Assembly (NCBI GenBank): GCA_021775475.1
Contig: JAJFHS010000049.1
Coordinates: 62,001 to 126,000 of the forward strand
DNA: 64,000 bases
Source: Hyphomicrobiales bacterium
GTDB taxonomy: Bacteria; Pseudomonadota; Alphaproteobacteria; Rhizobiales; JAJFHR01
Direction of reading: 5' to 3'
The notes beneath the pieces were generated by a model that saw only the letters and a list, made by a program, of their open reading frames with translations, had not been told where the DNA came from and did not search any database. How positions within the stretch are numbered: position 1 is the first letter of the stretch; each line of letters begins with the position of its first letter. The position numbers and the translations under genes are program-made. Positions 49,903 through 59,389 of this stretch are shown here, piece by piece.

Positions 49903-50511
49903 ATGAACACAATGACGAAATCATCGATTTCCAGTGTGGCAGAGGAGGATATACTGCGGGCGCAGTTGTATCAGATGCTCTCGCATTTCCTTGGCAACCC
50001 CCCTTCACAAAAAGACCTCGATAATCTTGCCGCCATGAGTGGCGATTCGTCGCCTCTGGGTGAGGCTATCGCCAGTCTGTCGAAAATTGCCGGAAAAACC
50101 GACGCTGTTCTGGTTGCCCAGGAATATCAGGAATTGTTTATTGGTGTGGGGCGTGGCGAGCTTTTGCCGTTTGCATCATACTATCTCACCGGATTTCTGC
50201 ATGAAAAGCCGCTGGCGGCATTGCGCCAGGATATGGAGCGCTTGGGCATTGCGCGCCGGGCCGAGGTGAAGATTCCCGAAGACCACATTGCGACAATATT
50301 TGAAATGATGTCCGGGATGATTGAGGGAAAATACGGCACTGCCTATGGCCTGGATGAGCAGCGCGAATTTTATAATAAACATATCGGCTCCTGGGCTAAA
50401 CATTTTATGACCGATCTCGAAGGCGCGAAAGCTTCCATACTTTACGCCGCCATGGGAACGATAGGACGCATCTTCCTCGATATCGAGGAAGTCGCGTTTA
50501 CGATGGATTAA
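49903..50511 (+). CDS. TorD-like chaperone for formate dehydrogenase
   Basis: 202 residues from ATG 49903 (CAGGGA six bases before). All-helical TorD/DmsD family: EDILRAQLYQMLSHFLGNPP at the start, EYQELFIGVGRGELLPFASY in the middle (normally YxxLFxG.G.g.l.PyeS), and KHIGSWAKHFMTDLEGAKAS. These proteins bind the Tat signal of molybdoenzymes and guard cofactor insertion; FdhA here has such a signal. Confidence 0.88.
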   Translation: MNTMTKSSISSVAEEDILRAQLYQMLSHFLGNPPSQKDLDNLAAMSGDSSPLGEAIASLSKIAGKTDAVLVAQEYQELFIGVGRGELLPFASYYLTGFLHEKPLAALRQDMERLGIARRAEVKIPEDHIATIFEMMSGMIEGKYGTAYGLDEQREFYNKHIGSWAKHFMTDLEGAKASILYAAMGTIGRIFLDIEEVAFTMD

Positions 50512-50635
50512 ATCATGAGCGAGCGGCCGTTAACGAGCTGCGCCGTGGTTTTAGGGAATTCAGACTTGTTGCAATATGAGTTTGGATAATGTCCTGCCAG
50601 CATTTTGGCCGGATCAAACATAGGAGGATCGCTAA

Positions 50636-50833
50636 ATGTCTGAAAACAGACAATCAGCCAAAGCAGACCGCCGCAGCTTTCTAAAGCTTGCAGGGTGGGG
50701 TGCTTTATCCGGTGGAGCTGTGCTCGCGCTGGATAAATCACAAGCCGAGGCCAGCGAGACAGCTGTTAAATCAACAGGGTCATATCGCGAAACCGAACAC
50801 ATACAGGCCTATTACGAAAGCACAAAATTCTAG
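50636..50833 (+). CDS. Small Tat-signal protein of formate dehydrogenase operons
   Basis: 65 residues behind AGGAGG. Twin-arginine signal DRRSFLKLAGWGALSGGAVL, then a short hydrophilic tail. Such mini Tat proteins lie between chaperone and fdhA in many formate dehydrogenase operons. The role is unknown, perhaps an assembly factor or periplasmic stabiliser. Confidence 0.88.
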   Translation: MSENRQSAKADRRSFLKLAGWGALSGGAVLALDKSQAEASETAVKSTGSYRETEHIQAYYESTKF

Positions 50834-50946
50834 GCTCATGATGTTCCGGGCATCTCCCGGCGCATGGTGCTTAGGGTTTAAAAAAGGAAAACAGTCTTCG
50901 TAATCAGGATTGTTGGGAATATTGGGAAAAATTTAGGAGAATAGAT

Positions 50947-53832
50947 ATGCTTAGGAAGAAGACCGGCGGGATGGCGATTGGCTCCCGTTTGTCATCAGCC
51001 CTTAAGGATGTTGCATCGGAAACGATAGACAGGCGTTCATTCCTGCGTCGTTCCGGCCTCGCCGTTGGCGGTTTGGCAGCAGCAGCAAGCTTTACAGGCA
51101 GTATGGTGGAAAAAGCCGAAGCCGCAACTGATTCAAGTGGCGTTAAAGTGGTTAAAACAATCTGCACCCATTGTGCGGTTGGTTGTACCGTTTTGGCCGA
51201 AGTTGAAGGTGGTGTTTGGATTGGCCAGGAACCTGGTTATGACAGCCCGTTCAACCTCGGCGCCCATTGCGCCAAAGGGGCGGCTGTTCGCGCCACTGCT
51301 CATAGTGAGCGCCGTTTGAAATACCCGACCAAACTTGTCGGTGGTAAATGGCAGCGCCTGAGCTGGGATGATGCGATCAACGAGATCGGCGACAAGATGA
51401 TGTCGATCCGTGAAACGTCAGGACCGGATTCGGTGTACTGGCTCGGTTCTGCCAAGCATTCCAACGAGCAGGCCTATCTGTTCCGCAAGTTCTATGCCTT
51501 CTGGGGCACCAACAATGGTGACCATCAAGCACGTATTTGTCACTCAACCACAGTTGCCGGTGTTGCCAACACCTGGGGCTACGGTGCCATGACAAACTCT
51601 TTCAATGACATCCATAATTCGAAGTGCATCTTCATTATTGGCGGCAATCCTTCAGAGGCACATCCCGTTTCGATGTTGCACGTGTTGCGTGCCAAGGAAG
51701 TCAATAATGCACCGGTGATTGTTTGTGATCCGCGTTTTACCCGCACAGCTGCACATGCCACCGAGCATGTACGCCTGCGCCCGGGTACTGACGTTGCCTT
51801 GATCTGGGGTATCCTGTGGCACATTTTTGAAAACGGCTGGGAAGATAAAGAGTTCATCCGCCAGCGTGTTTACGGAATGGAAGAAATCAGGGCTGAAGTG
51901 GCAAAATGGACACCTGAAGAGGTCGAAAGTGTCACTGGTATTCCAAAAACCCAGATGCGTCGCGTTGCTCGCACGATGGCCAACAACCGGCCAGGGACGG
52001 TTATCTGGTGCATGGGTGGAACCCAACACACGAATGGTAACAACAACACCCGCGCTTATTGCATTTTGCAACTCGCTCTTGGCAACATGGGCACGACGGG
52101 TGGTGGAACCAATATTTTCCGCGGCCATGACAATGTGCAAGGCGCAACAGACTTCTGTGTGCTGTCGCATTCGCTGCCAGGTTATTACGGCCTCAAGAAA
52201 GGTTCGTGGAAACATTGGGCGCGCGTATGGGACGTTGAGTATGATTACCTGTTGGGCAATTTTGCTTCAGAAAAACTGATGCAGTCCAAAGGCATGCCGG
52301 TTTCTCGCTGGATTGATGGTGTATTGACACCGAAAGATAAAATCGATCAGCCCGATAACCTCAAAGCCATGGTGTTCTGGGGGCATGCTCCCAACTCACA
52401 GACACGTTTGCCGGAAATGCGTGCAGCAATGAAGATGCTGGACCTTTTGGTTGTGATTGATCCTTATCCGACCATGACAGCGGTTTTGCATGATCGCCAG
52501 GATGGGGTTTATCTCCTGCCTGCTGCAACCCAGTATGAAACCTACGGGTCTGTGACAGCTTCCAACCGGTCATTGCAGTGGCGCGACAAAGTCGTCGATC
52601 CATTGTTTGAATGTCTGCCTGACCACACCATCATGTATAAATTCGCCAAGAAATTCGGATTTGCTGACCAGATGTTCAAAAACATCAAGGTTACCGATGA
52701 TGAGCCATTGGTTGAAGATATCACGCTGGAATTCAACAAGGGCATGTGGACAATCGGCTATACCGGGCAATCACCGGACCGGCTGAAAGCGCATATGGCC
52801 AACCAGCACACATTTGACAAGACAACCCTGCTGGCGCGTGGTGGTCCTGTTGATGGTGAATATTATGGTCTGCCGTGGCCCGCATGGGGTACGGCAGAAA
52901 TGGGTCATCCAGGCACACCCAACCTGTATGATACGTCCAAGCCCGTGGCTGAAGGCGGCCTGTGTTTCCGCGCCCGTTACGGTGTTGAGCGCAACGGTGT
53001 AAATCTTCTCGCTGAAGGTTCTTACCCCGTCGGTTCGGAAATTGAGGATGGATATCCTGAATTTACCATGGCCATGCTTACAAAACTTGGATGGGATGGC
53101 GATCTGACAGCAGATGAAAAATCAGCAATTGATGCTGTTGCCGGTGAAAAGACAAACTGGAAAACGGACTTGTCCGGTGGTATCCAGCGCGTTGCCATTA
53201 AACACGGGTGCGCACCATTTGGTAATGCCAAAGCCCGCGCAATCGTGTGGACGTTCCCCGATCCGGTACCGCTTCACCGTGAGCCGCTGTATACGCCGCG
53301 TCGCGATCTGTTGCCGAAATATGTAACCTACAAGGATCGTCAACAGTTCCGTCTGCCAACGTACTTCGAGAGCATCCAGAAGAATGATTATTCGAAAGAT
53401 TTCCCGATCATTCTAACCTCTGGTCGTCTGGTTGAATACGAAGGTGGCGGGGACGAATCGCGGTCAAACAAATGGCTGGCTGAACTGCAACAGGATATGT
53501 TTGTTGAAATCAATATTGTTGATGCAAACAATCTTGGCATTCGCGATGGTGGCATGGTCTGGGTCAATGGTGCGCCAACTTTTGATGGCAAACCGGGTGG
53601 CCGGGTAAAAGTCAAGGCATTGGTCACGGAACGTGTGGGCCGAGGCGTTTGCTTCCTGCCGTTCCATTTCGGTGGTCATTTCCAGGGCGAGGACCTGCGA
53701 GCGGAGTATCCGTCAGGCGCTGATCCATATGTATTGGGCGAAGCTTCCAATACGGCTCAGACCTATGGTTACGATGTTGTAACAAACATGCAGGAAACCA
53801 AAGCCACACTCTGTAATATAGAAAAAGCCTAG
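50947..53832 (+). CDS. fdhA: Formate dehydrogenase catalytic subunit (molybdenum/tungsten)
   Basis: 961 residues. Tat signal (DRRSFLRRSGLAVGGLAAAA), 4Fe-4S ligands ICTHCAVGCTV and a later GAHCAKGAA, then the DMSO-reductase-fold cofactor domains. The active-site loop reads ARICHSTTVAGVANTWG, so the metal ligand is Cys, not selenocysteine. Oxidises formate in the periplasm. Start ATG 50947, AGGAG upstream. Followed 12 bp later by fdhB. Confidence 0.96.
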   Translation: MLRKKTGGMAIGSRLSSALKDVASETIDRRSFLRRSGLAVGGLAAAASFTGSMVEKAEAATDSSGVKVVKTICTHCAVGCTVLAEVEGGVWIGQEPGYDSPFNLGAHCAKGAAVRATAHSERRLKYPTKLVGGKWQRLSWDDAINEIGDKMMSIRETSGPDSVYWLGSAKHSNEQAYLFRKFYAFWGTNNGDHQARICHSTTVAGVANTWGYGAMTNSFNDIHNSKCIFIIGGNPSEAHPVSMLHVLRAKEVNNAPVIVCDPRFTRTAAHATEHVRLRPGTDVALIWGILWHIFENGWEDKEFIRQRVYGMEEIRAEVAKWTPEEVESVTGIPKTQMRRVARTMANNRPGTVIWCMGGTQHTNGNNNTRAYCILQLALGNMGTTGGGTNIFRGHDNVQGATDFCVLSHSLPGYYGLKKGSWKHWARVWDVEYDYLLGNFASEKLMQSKGMPVSRWIDGVLTPKDKIDQPDNLKAMVFWGHAPNSQTRLPEMRAAMKMLDLLVVIDPYPTMTAVLHDRQDGVYLLPAATQYETYGSVTASNRSLQWRDKVVDPLFECLPDHTIMYKFAKKFGFADQMFKNIKVTDDEPLVEDITLEFNKGMWTIGYTGQSPDRLKAHMANQHTFDKTTLLARGGPVDGEYYGLPWPAWGTAEMGHPGTPNLYDTSKPVAEGGLCFRARYGVERNGVNLLAEGSYPVGSEIEDGYPEFTMAMLTKLGWDGDLTADEKSAIDAVAGEKTNWKTDLSGGIQRVAIKHGCAPFGNAKARAIVWTFPDPVPLHREPLYTPRRDLLPKYVTYKDRQQFRLPTYFESIQKNDYSKDFPIILTSGRLVEYEGGGDESRSNKWLAELQQDMFVEINIVDANNLGIRDGGMVWVNGAPTFDGKPGGRVKVKALVTERVGRGVCFLPFHFGGHFQGEDLRAEYPSGADPYVLGEASNTAQTYGYDVVTNMQETKATLCNIEKA

Positions 53833-53844
53833 GGAGAAAACGTT

Positions 53845-54438
53845 ATGGCACGGATGAGATTCCTTAGTGACGCTGAACGTTGCGTTGAATGCAATGCCTG
53901 CGTCACAGCCTGTAAGAACGAAAATGAAGTCCCCTGGGGCATCAACCGGCGTCGCGTCGTCACGATAAGTGACGGCAAGCCGGGTGAGCGATCAATATCG
54001 ATCGCTTGCATGCATTGTTCGGATGCACCGTGTATTGCGGTGTGCCCGGTCGACACTATCTACCAGACGGAAATCGGCATTGTGCTGCATTCCAAAGACC
54101 TGTGTATCGGGTGTGGATATTGTTTCTATGCATGTCCTTTTGGCGCACCTCAATTTCCGCAAACTGGAAACTTCGGTACAAGGGGCAAAATGGACAAATG
54201 TACATTCTGCGCTGGCGGACCTGAAGAAGAAAACAGCGAAGCTGAGTTCCGCAAATATGGCCGTAACCGCATAGCGGAAGGTAAATTGCCGCTATGTGCC
54301 GAGTTGTGCTCAACCAAAGCACTTCTTGCCGGTGACGGTGCTGTTATTTCGGACATCTATCGCGAACGCGTAATCAATCGCGGGTTCGGCGCTGGCGCCT
54401 GGGGATGGGGTCGAGCCTATCCAAACAGCGGTAGTTGA
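53845..54438 (+). CDS. fdhB: Formate dehydrogenase iron-sulfur subunit
   Basis: 197 residues with four ferredoxin-type clusters: CVECNACVTACKNENEVPWG, CMHCSDAPCIAVCPVDTI, CIGCGYCFYACPFGAP, and CTFCAGG with a later LCAELCSTKAL. It carries electrons from FdhA to the membrane cytochrome. No membrane anchor of its own and no signal; it is exported with FdhA by hitch-hiking. Confidence 0.95.
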   Translation: MARMRFLSDAERCVECNACVTACKNENEVPWGINRRRVVTISDGKPGERSISIACMHCSDAPCIAVCPVDTIYQTEIGIVLHSKDLCIGCGYCFYACPFGAPQFPQTGNFGTRGKMDKCTFCAGGPEEENSEAEFRKYGRNRIAEGKLPLCAELCSTKALLAGDGAVISDIYRERVINRGFGAGAWGWGRAYPNSGS

Positions 54439-54452
54439 TCGCATAAAAAACC

Positions 54453-54483
54453 CAAGGGTGCTGGCGCCAGGCTGGCACCCTTG
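54453..54483 (+). terminator. Hairpin between fdhB and fdhC
   Basis: CAAGGGTGC (54453-54461) pairs with GCACCCTTG (54475-54483) around a loop that itself contains TGGCGCCA. No T-tract on the plus strand, so partial termination or mRNA stabilisation is more likely than full stop. It may set a higher level of FdhAB than of FdhC. Confidence 0.5.
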
Positions 54484-54674
54484 AACTTACCAGCTTTAAT
54501 ATAAAAATCAGCCGTCTGACCGGTGGTCTTTAGACGCTGGAGGTGTAAGTCGGTGAAATCCGGTTGACCTGCATCTTTGTAAAATTGTGAAATCGTCGGG
54601 AAAAATCCGCGAATAGAACGACTTTTTTATTTGGGCATTTCTGACATAGACAAATTTTTTAGGAGGGCGCTTTA

Positions 54675-55820
54675 ATGCCCAGGTCCACCACATCTGTAGC
54701 GACAATGAAAAACAACACTGCCACCTACGCCAGAAAGGCAACGGTGATTTTTTTGCTGGCGTTAATGGCCATATTTTTAACTAACAGTTTTAGCCAGACA
54801 GGATCATTGGCTCAGGCCCAGACTCAGGCTCAAAATTCTCAGTCTCCTGTTGGCGCGCCTTTGGGAAACAGTTCAGATTCTGACATGTGGCGCGCGGTAA
54901 AACGCGGCGACCGGGGCAATGTTTCCATTATAGACAAAAAATCCGGCGTTCTGATACAATCCGGTGGCCAGTTTTTGCGCGACTTACGCAACGGCCCGAT
55001 GTTTTCTTACGGTGCTGCCGCCATCATCGGTATCATTGCCCTGTTGTCCCTGTTCTACATGTTGCGTGGCCGTATCCGCATAGACAGTGGTAAAAGCGAT
55101 GTCACCGTTACCCGGTTCAATTCTTTTGAGCGTTTTTCCCATTGGCTTCTGGCAATTTCTTTTGTAATTCTCGGTCTGTCGGGCCTCAACATGATCTATG
55201 GAAAATTTTTGCTAACCCCGCTGGTCGGCAAAAGCAGCTATGGCGACATCGCCATGGCGGGCAAGTGGCTGCATAACTTTGTCGCGTTCGCCTTTATTTT
55301 GGGGTTGGTGCTTATTTTAATAATATGGATCCGGCATAATTTCCCCAACAGACATGACATTGTCTGGCTGCTGAAAGGTGGCGGCATGTTTACCAGGGGT
55401 ACGCATCCGCCAGCGAAAAAATTCAATGCGGGGCAGAAAATACTGTTCTGGCTGATAATTCTGGCCGGGGCATCAATAGCCCTTTCGGGTGTCTCTTTGT
55501 TGTTTCCGTTCCAGTTTTCGTTGTTCGCCGATACATTCGAAATCATAAACCGGCTTGGTTTTAATCTGCCGACCGAATTGACTGGCATTGAAGAAATGCA
55601 GCTGTCTTTAGTCTGGCACTCAGTTGTTAGTATTTTCATGGTCTGTGTCATCATCGCCCATATTTATATCGGCAGTGTCGGCATGGAAGGCGCGTTCGAT
55701 GCCATGGGCTCTGGCGAGGTTGATAAAAACTGGGCAAAAGAGCATCACTCCATATGGGTTGATGAGCTTGAAAGCAAAGAGCGGGCAAAGGCAGCATCGA
55801 AGCAGGTTGCCGCAGAATAG
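54675..55820 (+). CDS. fdhC: Formate dehydrogenase cytochrome b subunit
   Basis: 381 residues, AGGAGG ahead. N-terminal signal-like helix and a Gln-rich linker (SLAQAQTQAQNSQ), one helix (SYGAAAIIGIIALLSLFYML), then the four-helix cytochrome b556 core with haem His in FERFSHWLLAISF, KWLHNFVAFAF and LVWHSVVSIFMVCVIIAHIY. Passes electrons from formate to quinone. The C-terminal tail is charged and cytoplasmic. Confidence 0.93.
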   Translation: MPRSTTSVATMKNNTATYARKATVIFLLALMAIFLTNSFSQTGSLAQAQTQAQNSQSPVGAPLGNSSDSDMWRAVKRGDRGNVSIIDKKSGVLIQSGGQFLRDLRNGPMFSYGAAAIIGIIALLSLFYMLRGRIRIDSGKSDVTVTRFNSFERFSHWLLAISFVILGLSGLNMIYGKFLLTPLVGKSSYGDIAMAGKWLHNFVAFAFILGLVLILIIWIRHNFPNRHDIVWLLKGGGMFTRGTHPPAKKFNAGQKILFWLIILAGASIALSGVSLLFPFQFSLFADTFEIINRLGFNLPTELTGIEEMQLSLVWHSVVSIFMVCVIIAHIYIGSVGMEGAFDAMGSGEVDKNWAKEHHSIWVDELESKERAKAASKQVAAE

Positions 55821-55839
55821 GACATGCAGGACCAAAAAC

Positions 55840-57237
55840 ATGTGCTGGATATGTGGTGCCAAAAAAACCGGTTTGCCAAAATTTAGCGTAATTTCCAGCG
55901 TCCTGATGAGCGTTTTAAATCTCTTGTTGATCTCTTTGCCATTAACCCGGGCCGGGGCCGAAGTGCAGGGGCATGGTGGGCCGGTAAAGTCGATCATGTT
56001 ATCCAGCGACGGTTATACCGCCTTAACCGGATCCTTTGATTATACTGTTATTTACTGGGCCATTTCACCCGCTGGTTCCAAAGTCATCAAACGCCTCATC
56101 GGCCATGATGGTGCGGTTAATTCTGTCGCCTTCGTGCCGGGGAATGCCCTGGCACTATCAGGCAGCGATGATGGCACAGTTGCACTGTGGCAGCTGGGAG
56201 ACCTGAAACTGGTGACGCGTCTTAAGGGGCATAGCGCCAAAGTATCCGATGTAGCAGCTTCACCCGATGGCAGGATAGCTGCATCCGCCTCCTGGGACAG
56301 CACTATCCGGCTGTGGGATATCGCAACCAAATCTCAGACAGCTGTCCTCAAAGGCCATCGCGGAAATATCAATTCAATTGTTTTTTCCAGCGATGGAAAA
56401 TTCCTCTATTCCGGCGGCTATGACGGCACCGTCAAAATGTGGGACACCACAAGCGGCGACTTTATCCGCACGATTTACAAACACGGCTGGGGCGTTAATG
56501 TGGTACGGGTTTTGCCTGATAATCAAAACCTGTTTATCGGCACCCTTGATGGTGCCGTCAATATTCTGGACATTGAAAGTGGCAGGATTGTTCGCCGCCT
56601 CAAACCCCATGAAGGCCCGGTTCTCGCAAGCTTTGTTGCCGCCGAAAGCGGGCTTGCCGCCACCAGCGGTGGTGATGGAAAAATTCGTGTGTGGTCGATG
56701 AAAACCTGGAAGCTGCTGTATCAATATGACGATCCATACCGTCCGATCTGGGCATTGTCGTTTTCCAAAAACACCGGGAGGGTGCTCTACGGCGGCCTCG
56801 ATGAACATGTGCTTGAATGGGACTTCACCAGTGGCAAACAGTTTAATGAAGCAAGAAGAAAAATTCCGCGACGATTTAAGTTTGTCAATGATGAAGACCT
56901 CGGCACCCGCCAGTTTGCCCGCAGGTGTTCAGTGTGTCATACAGTAGCACCAGATGGCGGCAATCGGGCCGGGCCATCACTCTACAGAATTTACGGCAGG
57001 CGGGCCGGAACCCGCGCAGGCTATGTCTATTCCAGAGCATTGAAATACTCTGATATTATCTGGAGCAAAAAAACTATTGGTCGCCTGTTTAATGAAGGTC
57101 CGGCAAAATATACACCGGGGTCCAAAATGCCCCTGCAACGCATACAAAGCAAAGAAGAACGTGAAGCTTTGCTGGCCTTTCTCGAAAAGGCCGGTGAGCT
57201 TGTCAAAAAAACCACAACCGTTCAGTCTGAAAATTGA
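55840..57237 (+). CDS. WD40 beta-propeller / cytochrome c fusion
   Basis: 465 residues from ATG 55840 (ATG 55906 possible). Signal-like helix near the start, then about seven WD40 repeats (GHDGAVNSVAFVPG, GSDDGTVALWQLG, GHSAKVSDVAASPDG, ASWDSTIRLWD, GHRGNINSIVFSSDG and so on). The C-terminus is a cytochrome c domain: FARRCSVCHTVAPDGGNRAG with CxxCH and a Met ligand in PGSKMPLQRI. Periplasmic. It may dock on the formate dehydrogenase and pass electrons out of it; WD40-cytochrome c fusions are uncommon. Confidence 0.85.
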   Translation: MCWICGAKKTGLPKFSVISSVLMSVLNLLLISLPLTRAGAEVQGHGGPVKSIMLSSDGYTALTGSFDYTVIYWAISPAGSKVIKRLIGHDGAVNSVAFVPGNALALSGSDDGTVALWQLGDLKLVTRLKGHSAKVSDVAASPDGRIAASASWDSTIRLWDIATKSQTAVLKGHRGNINSIVFSSDGKFLYSGGYDGTVKMWDTTSGDFIRTIYKHGWGVNVVRVLPDNQNLFIGTLDGAVNILDIESGRIVRRLKPHEGPVLASFVAAESGLAATSGGDGKIRVWSMKTWKLLYQYDDPYRPIWALSFSKNTGRVLYGGLDEHVLEWDFTSGKQFNEARRKIPRRFKFVNDEDLGTRQFARRCSVCHTVAPDGGNRAGPSLYRIYGRRAGTRAGYVYSRALKYSDIIWSKKTIGRLFNEGPAKYTPGSKMPLQRIQSKEEREALLAFLEKAGELVKKTTTVQSEN

Positions 57238-57253
57238 GCATTAGGAGAGATTT

Positions 57254-57397
57254 ATGAAACCATTTATGGGAAGTCTGATCGTTATCGCCATCGTATCTGT
57301 GGTGTCATCATATGTGCTGGCAAACATGAAGATGTCGGCTCAGGATGTCTTTCAAACGCAAACCGGTAATGTGCGCCTGGACAGCGGCACAAAATAG
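57254..57397 (+). CDS. Small membrane protein, 47 residues
   Basis: ATG 57254 behind TTAGGAGAG. One helix (MGSLIVIAIVSVVSSYVLAN), then a short polar tail. Between the WD40-cytochrome gene and the protease gene, on the same strand, with a good ribosome site, so it is likely real. Function unknown. Confidence 0.65.
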   Translation: MKPFMGSLIVIAIVSVVSSYVLANMKMSAQDVFQTQTGNVRLDSGTK

Positions 57398-57398
57398 C

Positions 57399-58346
57399 GT
57401 GGGGTTTTTGAATACCCGTGCCCTCCTTCTGGTTGTGTTTTTCAGCTTTGGCCAGACGGTGATCTCCGGGCCCGTGCAGGCTCAATCGACCTTGATCACC
57501 AAGTCGGTTGTCAGTGTCCTGCCCCAATGGTCCAACCCGGCTTCGCGCGCAGCAGAACCTGAAGGCAGCGGTATTGTCATTTTGGACGGCCGCAAGATCC
57601 TGACCGCCCGCCACGTCATTAACAACGCCTTGTCAATCGTTGTCAGAACCAGTGACGGCCGCGTGTTAAAGGCCGAAGCCATCGGTCAGGACGTATTGAC
57701 CGACCTTGCTGTTCTTGCCATCAAAGAAACACTTGCACCCTTAAGCTTTGGCCGCGATGCTGAAGTGGGTGAGCGTGCCTGCGCCATCGGCAATGCTTTT
57801 GGCCTCGGCCTGTCGATGACCTGCGGTGTGGTGTCAGCCATCAATAAGGCCGGGGTGGGCTTTAACCCCATAGAGGATTTTGTTCAAACTGATGCTGCCG
57901 TTAATCCCGGTGCATCGGGCGGCGCACTGGTGGCACAGGATGGAAGCCTGCTCGGCATTTTATCGGCCATCTTCACCAAACAGTCTGATGCCAACATCGG
58001 CGTTAATTTTGCTGTTTCTTCCGCCCTTGCCAAAACCGTGGCGAAGGCGCTGGTGAAAGACGGTAAAGTCACCTGGCAATTCAGCGGACTTAAACTTGAG
58101 GCCGCTATATCGCCTGGCGATGTGGGGACGCTGGGAGCTGTCGTCGAAAACATCCGCCCCGGATCACCGGGTGAACAAGCGGGGTTGAAAATCGGTGATG
58201 TGATTTTGCAACTGGGCCAACGCCGTATCAAAAAACCAGAGGAGTTCAAAAGCGCCTTTGTTACCGGTCCACCGGGTGCGAAACTGAAGTTGAAAATTAG
58301 CCGCAACAAGGCCCAAAAGATGCTGGAAATTCAACTGCCCGAATAG
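57399..58346 (+). CDS. DegP/HtrA-like trypsin-fold protease with PDZ domain
   Basis: About 315 residues; GTG 57399 is chosen as it follows the small ORF stop directly, but TTG 57408 or ATG 57345 are possible. Signal peptide (LLLVVFFSFGQTVISGPVQA), trypsin-like fold with His in KILTARHVINN, Asp in LTDLAVLAI, Ser in NPGASGGALVAQ, and one C-terminal PDZ domain (VVENIRPGSPGEQAGLKIGD). Periplasmic quality control or targeted processing in the formate dehydrogenase operon. Confidence 0.85.
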   Translation: MGFLNTRALLLVVFFSFGQTVISGPVQAQSTLITKSVVSVLPQWSNPASRAAEPEGSGIVILDGRKILTARHVINNALSIVVRTSDGRVLKAEAIGQDVLTDLAVLAIKETLAPLSFGRDAEVGERACAIGNAFGLGLSMTCGVVSAINKAGVGFNPIEDFVQTDAAVNPGASGGALVAQDGSLLGILSAIFTKQSDANIGVNFAVSSALAKTVAKALVKDGKVTWQFSGLKLEAAISPGDVGTLGAVVENIRPGSPGEQAGLKIGDVILQLGQRRIKKPEEFKSAFVTGPPGAKLKLKISRNKAQKMLEIQLPE

Positions 58347-58422
58347 TGGAATAATTCCCTGCCAGCGCAAAATTCCTTTAGATTGAAAATCAGATAATCA
58401 TTGAAACACAGGAGTATAGTCA

Positions 58423-58617
58423 ATGAACGAAGAAAAGTTCAATATGTCGATGCGAAAATTCCTTAAACAAGTGGGTGTTACCTCGCAACAACAGATCGAA
58501 AAAACCGTGCGTGAAGGCAGCCTTTCCGGCCAATCGACGATTACCGCCAAAGTCATCCTGACGATTGAGGGCACTGATCTTAATCATGTAATCGAAGAAA
58601 CCATCGATATTGAGTAA
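58423..58617 (+). CDS. DUF6494 family protein
   Basis: 64 residues, clear family signature: EKFNMSMRKFLKQVGVTSQQ, IEKTVREGSLSG, ending in VILTIEGTDLNHVIEETIDI. Small soluble protein. It overlaps the next gene by 8 bp. DUF6494 recurs in alphaproteobacterial formate dehydrogenase operons. Function unknown. Confidence 0.85.
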   Translation: MNEEKFNMSMRKFLKQVGVTSQQQIEKTVREGSLSGQSTITAKVILTIEGTDLNHVIEETIDIE

Positions 58618-59389
58618 TCTCATGCTGCAAGATGAATATGGATGGACCGCTGAGCCGCAATTTCCACCGCTGCTCAACGGCGTAAAAGTCAAAGGCCATC
58701 CGCGACCTTTCGATTGCGCTCATCGCGATGCAAAGGCCAAAAAAGCCCAGTCTGGTGACCTCTATTGGAGCCCGTCACAACGCTTTTTGGAATGCGCTCT
58801 GGTGCTTGAGCCAGAAACCGGTGCAACGCGTTCAATGCATATGCTGTTTGCCGCCATGGTTGCCTTTGGTGATGCCTTTGGCTCACTGGCACCGCCCGAA
58901 TTGGGCATGTTTTATCGCTGGCCCAATCGTTTCATTCTCAATGACGCAGTCACAGGTTCGGCGAGAATAGTTATGGCTGAGACCATTGATGATGACGATG
59001 TGCCGGACTGGCTGGTGGTCGGCATCAAGATTGAGTTGAGGGGGAAAGACGATAATCTCAATCCCGGTGAGGATATGGGGCATACCAATCTGTTTGAAGA
59101 AGGGATTGGAGAATTATCCCAGCGCGATTTGCTCGAATCCTTTTCCCGTCATTTTCTGGTGTGGATTCACACCTGGAACGATGAGGGCTTCAAGCCGGTT
59201 CACGAAAACTGGTGTGGGCGCGCCGAAGCACTCGATAAAGAAATATCGATCAAACAGGGAGATAAATCCTGGGATGGAAAATATCTAAACCTCGATGATG
59301 ACGGCAATCTGTTGTTGAAAACCCCGGCCGGGGAAATGATCTCCCTCAACCCGCGTGATTTTTTAAACGCACAAGCATGGGATAAATAA
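58610..59389 (+). CDS. Biotin/lipoate-protein-ligase-like protein
   Basis: 259 residues; start overlaps DUF6494 by 8 bp. The fold of biotin/lipoate A/B ligases is suggested by QRFLECALVLEPETGATRSM, FYRWPNRFILNDAVTGSARI (the ligase RWPND-like strand with the usual Lys nearby unclear), and a DUF4444-like C-terminal domain. Such proteins recur beside formate dehydrogenase genes with DUF6505 and DUF6352. Substrate unknown. Confidence 0.75.
   Translation: MSNLMLQDEYGWTAEPQFPPLLNGVKVKGHPRPFDCAHRDAKAKKAQSGDLYWSPSQRFLECALVLEPETGATRSMHMLFAAMVAFGDAFGSLAPPELGMFYRWPNRFILNDAVTGSARIVMAETIDDDDVPDWLVVGIKIELRGKDDNLNPGEDMGHTNLFEEGIGELSQRDLLESFSRHFLVWIHTWNDEGFKPVHENWCGRAEALDKEISIKQGDKSWDGKYLNLDDDGNLLLKTPAGEMISLNPRDFLNAQAWDK

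Noticed and set aside
51000-53832. Selenocysteine in FdhA
   Set aside because: The active-site triplet is TGT (ARICHSTT) and there is no in-frame TGA.
55624-55839. N-terminal extension of the WD40-cytochrome ORF
   Set aside because: It overlaps fdhC for nearly 200 bp and reads as out-of-frame fdhC; ATG 55840 directly after the fdhC stop is better.
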